A stretch of 64,000 nucleotides of DNA. Origin: DATARH01 sp963712835. Lineage in GTDB: Bacteria; Pseudomonadota; Alphaproteobacteria; ATCC43930; CGMCC-115725. A program made the position numbers and the translations under genes. The stretch lies in contig CAVQJJ010000011.1 in the NCBI GenBank assembly GCA_963712835.1, positions 124,001 to 188,000 of the forward strand, in the 5' to 3' direction. Numbering within the stretch: the first letter of the stretch is position 1; each line of letters starts with the position of its first letter. Below the pieces are notes generated by a model, which saw only the letters and a program-made list of their open reading frames with translations, searched no databases and was not told the DNA's origin. Positions 57,323 through 64,000 of the stretch are shown here, in pieces.

Positions 57323-58966
57323 ATGCCGGACACGCTCATGCGGGCCGATCAGTCCGCCCGCACCGAAGCCGCCGAATACGACGCGATTGTCATCGGCGCC
57401 GGCATTTCCGGCATGTACATGCTCTATCGCCTGCGCGAATTGGGCATGACGACGCGGGTGTTCGAAGCCGGCACGAATGTCGGCGGCACGTGGTACTGGA
57501 ACCGCTATCCTGGCGCGCGCTTCGATTCCGAAAGCTGGACCTACGGATATTCCTTTTCCAAGGAGCTGATGGCCGAGTGGGATTGGAAGGAGCATTTCTC
57601 CCCCCAGCCCGACACGCTGGAATACCTGAATTACGTCGCCGACAAGTTCGACCTGCGCCGCGACATGGAGTTCCGCAGCACTGTCACGGCAGCTCATTGG
57701 GACGAGGCGGCGAGCCGCTGGACCGTGACGCTGGAAAGCGGGCGGCAGGCGACGGCGCGATTCCTGTTCACCGCGATCGGCATCCTTTCGGCCCATACGC
57801 TGCCGGCCATTCCGGGCCGGGACAGCTTCAAGGGCCCTGCCTATCACCCGGCGCGGTGGCCGCACACGCCGGTGGACTTCACCGGCAAGCGCGTCGGCAT
57901 CATCGGCACCGGCGCGACCGCGATCCAGGCAATCCCGGAAATTGCCAAACAGGCGAAGCACCTGACCGTCTTTCAGCGCCGCCCCAACTGGGCGGCGCCC
58001 TTGCACAATTCCAAGATCGGCAAGGAGGAGATGGCGGAGATCAAATCCCGGTACGAGGAGATCTATGCGCATTGCGCGACGACGCCGAGCTGGTTCATTC
58101 ACCAGGCCGACCCGCGCAAGACCCTCGACGTGCCGCCCGAGGAGCGCGAAGCATTCTGGGAGAAACTTTACGGCGAGCCCGGCTTTGGCATCTGGATGGG
58201 CAACTTCCGCGACATCCTGACCAGCGAAGAAGCCAATGCCGCGATCACCGCCTACATCGCCAAAAAGATCCGCCAGCGCGTCAAGGATCCGAAAGTGGCG
58301 GACAGACTGATCCCCAAGGACCACGGCTTCGGCACGCGCCGGGTGCCGCTCGAAAGCGGGTATTTTGAGGCCTACAACCGCGACAACGTCACGCTGATCG
58401 ATACCCTCGTGGATGAGCCGATCGAGTGCATCACCCCGCGGGGCATCAAGACCGCGAGGCAGGAACACGAATTCGACATCCTCGTTTACGCCACCGGGTT
58501 CGACGGTGTGACCGGCGCCTTCGACCGCATCGACATCCGCGGCGAGAACGGCCTCCGGCTCAAGGACGCGTGGGCCGAAACCCCGCGCACCTATCTCGGC
58601 ATGCTGGCGGAAGGCTTCCCCAACATGCTGATGGTGCTTGGCCCGCACACGGCGCGCGGCAATATCCCGCAGGCGGTCTCACACAGCGTCGAATTCCAGA
58701 CGGGCCTGCTGCGCTTCATGCAGCAGCACGGTCACACGCGGGTGGCGACCCGGCCGGAACAGGTCGACGAGTGGACGCGGGTGGTGATCAAGGCGGGCGA
58801 AGCGCTGCTGTCGTTCAAGATCGATTCCTGGCAGAACGGTGTCAATCGCAACGTCGAGGGCCGAACCGTCCGCCGGGTTCTCGGCTTCAACGGCAACGGC
58901 GCGTACTTTCGTCGCACGACCGACGAGGTCGCCAAAGGCGGCTACCAGGAATTCGCGTTTCGCTAG
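57323..58966 (+). CDS. Baeyer-Villiger-type flavin monooxygenase (cyclohexanone monooxygenase-like)
   Basis: The 547-residue FAD/NADPH enzyme has GAGISGMYML near residue 28 (FAD), the aromatic block GGTWYWNRYPGARFDSES near 58 and FKGPAYHPARWP near 170, the fingerprint FxGxxxHxxxWP of type I Baeyer-Villiger monooxygenases. The NADPH motif GTGATA is near 195. It inserts oxygen into a ketone to make an ester or lactone, which the nearby amidohydrolase could then open. Start is ATG 57323. Confidence 0.92.
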   Translation: MPDTLMRADQSARTEAAEYDAIVIGAGISGMYMLYRLRELGMTTRVFEAGTNVGGTWYWNRYPGARFDSESWTYGYSFSKELMAEWDWKEHFSPQPDTLEYLNYVADKFDLRRDMEFRSTVTAAHWDEAASRWTVTLESGRQATARFLFTAIGILSAHTLPAIPGRDSFKGPAYHPARWPHTPVDFTGKRVGIIGTGATAIQAIPEIAKQAKHLTVFQRRPNWAAPLHNSKIGKEEMAEIKSRYEEIYAHCATTPSWFIHQADPRKTLDVPPEEREAFWEKLYGEPGFGIWMGNFRDILTSEEANAAITAYIAKKIRQRVKDPKVADRLIPKDHGFGTRRVPLESGYFEAYNRDNVTLIDTLVDEPIECITPRGIKTARQEHEFDILVYATGFDGVTGAFDRIDIRGENGLRLKDAWAETPRTYLGMLAEGFPNMLMVLGPHTARGNIPQAVSHSVEFQTGLLRFMQQHGHTRVATRPEQVDEWTRVVIKAGEALLSFKIDSWQNGVNRNVEGRTVRRVLGFNGNGAYFRRTTDEVAKGGYQEFAFR

Positions 58967-58977
58967 AGGAGGCCTCG

Positions 58978-59586
58978 ATGCCAGAACCCGAACGCCTTGA
59001 GCGCCAGCGGACAGCGCTCATCGCCTACGATGTCTGCCGGCGCGCGCTGACCCCGGCCGATCCCGCTCGGCGCTCGGCGATGCGGCCGGTTCTCGACGCC
59101 TGGGTCACGATGATCGCGGCGGCGCGCGCGGCGGGACTGCCGGTCATCTACACGACGCCGGTCAGCCGCGCCGACGGCGCCGATGTCGTCATGCTGCCGA
59201 CCGACCTTTCGGCGGAGACCGGCGTGCCGCCACTCACCAACGGCATCGAGGGTTCCCCCGAAGCCGGTTTTCCCGACGAGATCGCGCCGCGGCCCGAGGA
59301 CTATGTGTTCCTCAAGCGCCGACCGAGCGCGTTTTACGGCACCGGTGTCGCCGAGCTCTTACACATGCTGCGGCGCGACACGATCATTATCGGCGGCGGC
59401 GCGACCAATCGCGGCGTCGAGACCAGCGTGCGCGAAGCATTCAGCATGGATGTCGCGTCGGTCGTGGTGCGCGAATGCTGTTGGGGCGGCGACCAGGCCG
59501 CGCACCAACACAGCCTCGACAAGGCAATGAAGATGTACGCGCGTATTCGCACGCTCGAGCAAGTCGCGGCGATGTTGCACGAATAG
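58978..59586 (+). CDS. Isochorismatase-like hydrolase lacking the catalytic Cys
   Basis: The 202-residue protein has the cysteine-hydrolase fold: IAYDVCRRAL with the Asp near residue 18, a Lys in FLKRRPSAFYG near 117 and GGGATNRGVETSVREAF near 140. At the usual position of the nucleophilic Cys (TNxCVExT) the sequence has Gly (TNRGVET), so amidase activity of the nicotinamidase type is unlikely. Some isochorismatases work without Cys. A strong AGAGGAGG lies before the start, 11 bp behind the monooxygenase, so the two are co-transcribed. Confidence 0.85.
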   Translation: MPEPERLERQRTALIAYDVCRRALTPADPARRSAMRPVLDAWVTMIAAARAAGLPVIYTTPVSRADGADVVMLPTDLSAETGVPPLTNGIEGSPEAGFPDEIAPRPEDYVFLKRRPSAFYGTGVAELLHMLRRDTIIIGGGATNRGVETSVREAFSMDVASVVVRECCWGGDQAAHQHSLDKAMKMYARIRTLEQVAAMLHE

Positions 59587-59844
59587 GCTCATCGAAATCC
59601 ACAGGCGAAAAATCACGCGATATCAAAGGGGTGACGACAGATTACCAATCGGTTGCCATCGGCATAGCGGCCGCGACGAACTCAATGCCGCTCCCCATTC
59701 GGCTCAAAATGTGGCGGATCGCCTTTGGTTCCACCACACCAGTCTCTGCGTCAAAATGACGCGAGGCGACGTACTAGAGTTATCCAAAGACAACGTTGGC
59801 GCGAACCTTAGATCCACGCGTCCGCTTTACTTTCACTATACAGC

Positions 59845-60117
59845 ATTCCACCGGCCGGGAGGGAGTTGCACCTGATCGTCGACAATTATGCGACGCGCAG
59901 GCATCCCAAGGTGCGCGCCTGGCCTGAACGACGCCCGAGGTTTCATTTCCACTTCACCCCGACGTCGGCCTCCTGGCTCAACGCCGTCGAGGGCTTCTTC
60001 GCCAAACTGACCAAGCAGAGGCTCAAATGCGGCCTCTTCAAGGGCATCGTCCATCTCCAGGCCGCCATCAACCCGCGGTACGGAGACCAGACCCGTCGGC
60101 TGACGACGGCGGAGTGA
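59845..60117 (+). mobile_element. Fragment of an IS630-family transposase gene
   Basis: The translation from about 59845 (PPAGRELHLIVDNYAT) to about 60080 is the C-terminal part of an IS630-type DDE transposase. It carries the second catalytic Asp in VDNYAT and the Glu in WLNAVEGFF. The N-terminal half with the first Asp is missing and the last codons differ from the usual tail. The fragment ends exactly at the base before the glgA stop. The 260 bp to its left (59587-59844) are AT-richer and contain no recognisable gene. Confidence 0.82.
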
Positions 60118-61596
60118 TCAGGCCACCACCTCCCGGTACAGCGCGGCGTATTGCCGGGCGGATTGCGCCCAGCTAAAGTCTCGGGTCATCGCCTCGCGCA
60201 TCATCTGCCGCCAGCTGGTGCGGTTGCGGTATTGGGCCGTGGCCCATTCGATGGTCGCGGCGAGCGCCTCGGCGGTCGCCGGCTCGAACATGAAGCCGGT
60301 CGCGGTCTTGTCCTTGAGCCGCGCGGGGGTGGCGTCGACGACGGTATCGGCGAGCCCGCCGGTGCGCCGCACCAACGGCAGGGTGCCGTAGCGCAGCGCA
60401 TAAAGCTGGGTCAGCCCGCACGGCTCGAAGCGTGATGGAATGACCACGGCATCGGCGCCGGCGATGACGAGGCGAGCCAGCGTCTCGTCATAAGCGATCT
60501 CGACCCCGACCGTACCACGCTGCGCCGCGGCCGCCTCGGCAAAGCCGGTTTCGAGATCGCGGTCGCCGCTGCCGAGCAGCGCCAGCTGTCCGCCGGCAGC
60601 CGTGAGATCGGGCAGCGCGGCGAGCAGCAGGTCGAGCCCCTTTTGCGGCGTCAGCCGGCTGACCACGCCGAAAATGGGCTCCGCGCCGTCGAACAGATGC
60701 AGGCGGCGGCGCAGCTCGGCCTTCGCCGCCGCCTTACCGCGCCCGGCGGTATCGACATCGTAGGGCTGCGGCAGCGCATCGTCATGCGCGGGATCCCACA
60801 CCGCCGGATCGACGCCGTTGAGGATGCCGGTCAACGCGTCGGCGCGCGTACGCAGCAGGCCGTCAAACCCCTCGCCAAAATCCGCTGTCTGGATTTCCCG
60901 CGCGTAGGTCGGGCTGACCGTGGTCAGGCGATCGGCATAAAACAGCCCGGACTTCATGAACGAAATACCGCCGTAAAACTCGACGCCGTCGAGCCCGTAA
61001 AAGCCGCCGGGCAGTGACAGTTCGGGGAAAACCCCGGCGGTGAACCAGCCGGTGAAAGCGAGGTTGTGCACGGTATAGACACTGGCAGCGGTCGGGCGGC
61101 CAGCCTCGGCTTCGGCCTTAAGGTAGGCGGGCGCAAGGCCGGCATGCCAATCGTGCGCATGGACGATGTCGGGATGCCAATTCGAGTCCGCGCCGCCGGC
61201 CAGCTCCGCTGAGACCCAGGCGAGCAGCGCGAAGCGGCGGTGATTGTCGGGCCAATCGCGCCCGTCCGGCCCGCCATAGGGACCGCCGGGCCGGTCGTAG
61301 AACGGCGGATGGTCGACAAGATAGGCGGCGATCTTGCTGCCGGGCAGGGTCGCGAGCGCAACGCGCACCCGCTCGGCGGCGAACGGCGTCGCCAGCCGCA
61401 CCGCGTCGGTCAGATGGAAGGCGTCGAGAAAAGCCGGATAGGCCGGAAGGCAGAGCCGCGCGTCGATGCCCTGGGCGAGCAGCGCCGGCGGCAGCGCCGC
61501 CACGACATCGCCGAGCCCGCCGGTCTTGACCCAGGGATACAGCTCCGCCGCGACGTGCAGGACGCGCAGCGTGCGGGAGCGGCGAGCCTGAGCCAT
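60118..61596 (-). CDS. glgA: Glycogen (starch) synthase
   Basis: The 492-residue GT5 enzyme adds glucose from ADP-glucose to glycogen. The ADP-glucose-binding motif KTGGLGD is near residue 21, and the C-terminal domain carries SRFEPCGLTQLYALRYG near 390. Length is normal. It is 5 bp downstream of ilvC on the same strand, so it seems to be at the end of the ilv operon rather than with other glg genes. Its stop is directly next to the IS630 remnant. Confidence 0.94.
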   Translation of the reverse strand: MAQARRSRTLRVLHVAAELYPWVKTGGLGDVVAALPPALLAQGIDARLCLPAYPAFLDAFHLTDAVRLATPFAAERVRVALATLPGSKIAAYLVDHPPFYDRPGGPYGGPDGRDWPDNHRRFALLAWVSAELAGGADSNWHPDIVHAHDWHAGLAPAYLKAEAEAGRPTAASVYTVHNLAFTGWFTAGVFPELSLPGGFYGLDGVEFYGGISFMKSGLFYADRLTTVSPTYAREIQTADFGEGFDGLLRTRADALTGILNGVDPAVWDPAHDDALPQPYDVDTAGRGKAAAKAELRRRLHLFDGAEPIFGVVSRLTPQKGLDLLLAALPDLTAAGGQLALLGSGDRDLETGFAEAAAAQRGTVGVEIAYDETLARLVIAGADAVVIPSRFEPCGLTQLYALRYGTLPLVRRTGGLADTVVDATPARLKDKTATGFMFEPATAEALAATIEWATAQYRNRTSWRQMMREAMTRDFSWAQSARQYAALYREVVA

Positions 61597-61601
61597 TCAG
61601 G

Positions 61602-62621
61602 TCAGTTCTTCGTGCGGTCGACCAGGGCGTTCTGCTTGATCCATGGCATCATCGCGCGCAGGCGCTCACCGACCTTCTCAATGTCGTGCTCGGCGGCGGC
61701 GCGGCGCATCGCCTTGAAGCTCGGCTGGCCGGCATTGTTTTCGAGCACCCAGTCGCGCGCGAAACGGCCGGACTGGATGTCGGCGAGGATGCGCTTCATC
61801 TCCGCCTTGACCTGGTCGCTGATCACCCGCGAGCCGCGCGTGTAATCGCCGTACTCGGCGGTGTTGGAGATCGAATAGCGCATGTTGGCGATGCCGCCCT
61901 CGTAGATCAGGTCGACGATCAGCTTCACCTCGTGCAGGCATTCGAAATAGGCCATTTCGGGTGCGTAGCCGGCCTCGACCAGCGTCTCGTAACCGGCGAT
62001 AATCAACGAGGTGAGCCCGCCGCACAGCACCGACTGCTCGCCGAATAGATCAGTCTCGCATTCTTCCTTGAAGCTGGTCTCGATAACCCCCGAACGGCCG
62101 CCGCCGATCGCCGAGGCATAGCTGAGCGCGATCTCGAGCGCGTTGCCCGACTTGTCCTGGTCGACCGCGACAAGGCACGGCACGCCGCCGCCACGCAGAT
62201 ATTCCGAGCGCACCGTGTGGCCGGGCCCTTTCGGCGCGATCATGAACACATCCATGTCGGGGCGCGCCTCGATGAGGCGGAAATGAATGCTGAGCCCGTG
62301 CGCGAAGGCGATCGCGCTGCCCTCGCGCATGTTGGGCTTGAGGTCGCTGTTGTAAAGCGCGGCCTGCAGCTCGTCGGGGGCGAGCACCATCACCACATCG
62401 GCCCATTTCGCCGCCTCGGCCGGGGTCATGACCTTGATGCCGGCCGCCTCCGCCTTCTGCGCCGAGGTCGAGCCCGGCCGCAACGCGACGACGACATCCT
62501 TGACGCCGCTGTCGCGCAGGTTGTTGGCGTGGGCGTTGCCCTGGCTGCCATAGCCGATGACCGCGACCTTTTTCGCCTTGATCAGGTTCACATCGGCGTC
62601 GCGATCGTAATAAACGCGCAT
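61602..62621 (-). CDS. ilvC: Ketol-acid reductoisomerase
   Basis: This 339-residue class I enzyme converts acetolactate or acetohydroxybutyrate to dihydroxyacids with NADPH, in valine/isoleucine synthesis. It has the GYGSQGNAHA Rossmann motif near residue 25 and the knotted C-terminal domain with ECLHEVKLIVDLIYEGG near 230 (metal Glu residues). Start is ATG 62621 with AAGGAGAG upstream. ilvN lies further upstream with a hydrolase gene between. Confidence 0.96.
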   Translation of the reverse strand: MRVYYDRDADVNLIKAKKVAVIGYGSQGNAHANNLRDSGVKDVVVALRPGSTSAQKAEAAGIKVMTPAEAAKWADVVMVLAPDELQAALYNSDLKPNMREGSAIAFAHGLSIHFRLIEARPDMDVFMIAPKGPGHTVRSEYLRGGGVPCLVAVDQDKSGNALEIALSYASAIGGGRSGVIETSFKEECETDLFGEQSVLCGGLTSLIIAGYETLVEAGYAPEMAYFECLHEVKLIVDLIYEGGIANMRYSISNTAEYGDYTRGSRVISDQVKAEMKRILADIQSGRFARDWVLENNAGQPSFKAMRRAAAEHDIEKVGERLRAMMPWIKQNALVDRTKN

Positions 62622-62645
62622 GAGACTCTCCTTCGATTCTAACTT

Positions 62646-63500
62646 CTATAGCGATGCCTCGAGAAAGCGGACGAGCCGCGGCGCGGTGCGCGCGGCAAAG
62701 CCGCCCGGCTCCTCGACCGGGTCCGCCGCCCAGAAATGCCCCGCCTCGGGGATGACGATGTTGCGCGCGAAGAACCCCGCCTGCTTCAGCGCGATGAGGA
62801 ACCGGTCGGACTGCGTCGAAGCGTCGACGATCTCGTCCTCGCGGCCGTAGATCAGCAGGAACTTGGTGCTGTTCTTGTCGATCGTCGCGTAGCTGAGCGG
62901 CGAGGCGTCGAAAAACATCTTGCGGTTTTGTGCGGGCGAGCCGCCGAGGAATTTCTCGGTGATCTGGTCGCGCGGCCGGTAGATCTGGTCATGCTCCCAT
63001 TGCACTGCCATGTCGTAGACGCCGTAAAAGCCGATGCAGGCCTTGACCGCGCACGACACATCCGCGTGGGGGGCGTCGCGGTACTCGCTGGTGAGCAACG
63101 GCTCCTCGCCCGCCAGGGCGACGAGCGCCGTCAGGTGTGCGCCGGCGGAATCGCCGATCACGCCGATGCGATCGGGGTCGACGCCGAGGCGCGCGGCGTT
63201 GGCGCGGACGAATTGGACGGCCGCTTTGACGTCGTAAGCGGCGCCCGGCCAGCTCCTCGCCCCCGGTTTCATCAGCCGGTATTCGATCGAGAACAGCGCG
63301 TAGCCGTGACGTGCGAGGTACGGGCCCCAATGCTGGTAGAGCGATCGGTCGCCGATCTGCCAGCCGCCGCCATGCGCGGCGACCAACACCGGCGCCTTGT
63401 CCGCGCCGCGCGGCAGATAAAGGTCGCCAATCAGCTCGACGCCGTCATGGATGGCGTAAAGCAGACCGGGCGTCACCACCACATCGCGTTCGTCTGCCAT
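62646..63500 (-). CDS. Alpha/beta hydrolase, HSL-type esterase
   Basis: The 284-residue esterase/lipase-like enzyme has the oxyanion motif HGGGW near residue 43, the Ser in GDSAGAH near 118, the acid in YGREDEIVD near 222 and the His in EAGHFW near 253. It has an N-terminal cap of the hormone-sensitive lipase family. It stands between ilvN and ilvC, 24 bp before ilvC, where most relatives have no gene. Substrate unknown. Confidence 0.87.
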   Translation of the reverse strand: MADERDVVVTPGLLYAIHDGVELIGDLYLPRGADKAPVLVAAHGGGWQIGDRSLYQHWGPYLARHGYALFSIEYRLMKPGARSWPGAAYDVKAAVQFVRANAARLGVDPDRIGVIGDSAGAHLTALVALAGEEPLLTSEYRDAPHADVSCAVKACIGFYGVYDMAVQWEHDQIYRPRDQITEKFLGGSPAQNRKMFFDASPLSYATIDKNSTKFLLIYGREDEIVDASTQSDRFLIALKQAGFFARNIVIPEAGHFWAADPVEEPGGFAARTAPRLVRFLEASL

Positions 63501-63510
63501 CGCCGTCTCC

Positions 63511-64000
63511 CTAGAACCGGCCGTTTCCGCGGGAGATCGCCACCGCGCCGGTGCGCGATACTTCGACTAATCCCAACGGTTCCATGAGGCCGATAAAGGC
63601 GTCGAGCTTTTCGGCCGAGCCGGTGATCTCGTAGACGAAGCTCTCGGTCGTGGAATCGACGACGCGGGCGCGAAATACGTCGGCGAGGCGCAGCGACTCG
63701 ATGCGCGGCTCGCCCTTGCCGGCCACCTTGATCAGCGCCAGCTCGCGCTCGACATAGGGGCCTTCGTCAGTCAGGTCGTGCACCTTGCGAACCGGTACGA
63801 GTCGCGAGAGCTGAGCCTTGATCTGCTCGATGATCATGCGCGTGCCCGAGGTCACGACGGTGATGCGCGACAGGTTGTTGTTGGGGTCGACCTCGGCGAC
63901 AGTGAGGCTGTCGATATTGTAGCCGCGTCCGGAAAAGAGCCCGACGACGCGCGCGAGAATGCCCGGCTCGTTGTCGACGAGCACGGCGATGGTGTGGCGT
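63511..64000 (-). CDS. ilvN: Acetolactate synthase small (regulatory) subunit, 5' end outside window
   Basis: At least 163 residues are seen; the frame continues past the window edge at RHTIAVLVDNEPG, so a short N-terminus is missing. The ACT domain (VLVDNEPGILARVVGLFSGRGYNIDSL, in part) binds valine and gives feedback inhibition, and the C-terminal half completes the usual 160-170 residues. The catalytic subunit gene would be expected just upstream. Also called ilvH. Confidence 0.93.
   Translation of the reverse strand, partial: RHTIAVLVDNEPGILARVVGLFSGRGYNIDSLTVAEVDPNNNLSRITVVTSGTRMIIEQIKAQLSRLVPVRKVHDLTDEGPYVERELALIKVAGKGEPRIESLRLADVFRARVVDSTTESFVYEITGSAEKLDAFIGLMEPLGLVEVSRTGAVAISRGNGRF

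Noticed and set aside
59587..59844. AT-richer stretch before the IS630 fragment, considered for a tRNA or a small gene
   Set aside because: No cloverleaf, anticodon arm or open frame of protein-like composition could be seen.

Overview
The window is GC-rich throughout and reads as chromosome of an alphaproteobacterium, most likely of the Rhizobiales (Hyphomicrobiales) type. The evidence is the run def-fmt-truA facing dapE-dapD, a diheme/Fe-S adenylate cyclase of the Sinorhizobium CyaC type, DUF1289, small secreted proteins of rhizobial type, and the palindromic intergenic repeats. The exact genus cannot be read from the sequence. There are about 70 protein genes. I see no tRNA, rRNA or CRISPR array.

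Layout. 1-8 kb is an accessory catabolic block: a truncated TPP enzyme, luciferase-like (LLM) oxidoreductases, SDRs, a Zn-ribbon/OB (DUF35) plus thiolase-fold pair, and an amidohydrolase. The five genes from 3294 to 7738 look like one operon for breaking down an unknown CoA-activated or cyclic substrate. 8-18 kb holds an acyl-CoA synthetase, a mandelate-racemase-type enolase, an MFS carboxylate transporter beside a 3' remnant of a second copy, a cupin, an epoxide-hydrolase-like enzyme and an ACMSD-type amidohydrolase. 18-22 kb is an HxlR regulator with an HlyD/EmrB-type efflux pair and an atypical SDR. 22-29 kb carries an MlaC-like protein with a very long Lys/Ala/Pro linker, an SDR, an HD protein, an aldolase-type protein, an M20 amidohydrolase and an LLM enzyme, separated by two copies of a ~270 bp MITE-like repeat.

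29-43 kb is mostly core: def, fmt, truA, dapE, dapD, a SIS-domain isomerase, uppP, and a Gld-like ABC exporter operon with DUF4340 and DUF1289 genes. A two-gene cassette (alpha/beta hydrolase plus small membrane protein) sits between truA and the dap genes. 43-51.5 kb holds the CyaC-like cyclase, a glutathione peroxidase, LysE, a PaiB-like protein and a branched-chain-type ABC importer with a fused permease-ATPase. 51.5-59.6 kb is a second catabolic block: flavin amine oxidase, BNR-repeat protein, carboxymuconolactone decarboxylase-like protein, amidohydrolase, FMNH2-dependent monooxygenase, Baeyer-Villiger-type monooxygenase and isochorismatase-like hydrolase. An IS630 remnant separates it from ilvN-hydrolase-ilvC-glgA, which closes the window; ilvN runs off the edge.

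Two themes run through the window. First, four genes are broken by five single-base shifts although protein homology continues in another frame. They are either natural decay or consensus errors, and only reads can tell. Second, several family members lack the expected catalytic residues: an SDR without Tyr/Lys, an SDR with Phe for Tyr, a thiolase fold without nucleophilic Cys, and an isochorismatase fold without Cys. The repeats and all functional calls are from reading the sequence by eye; no database search was run.
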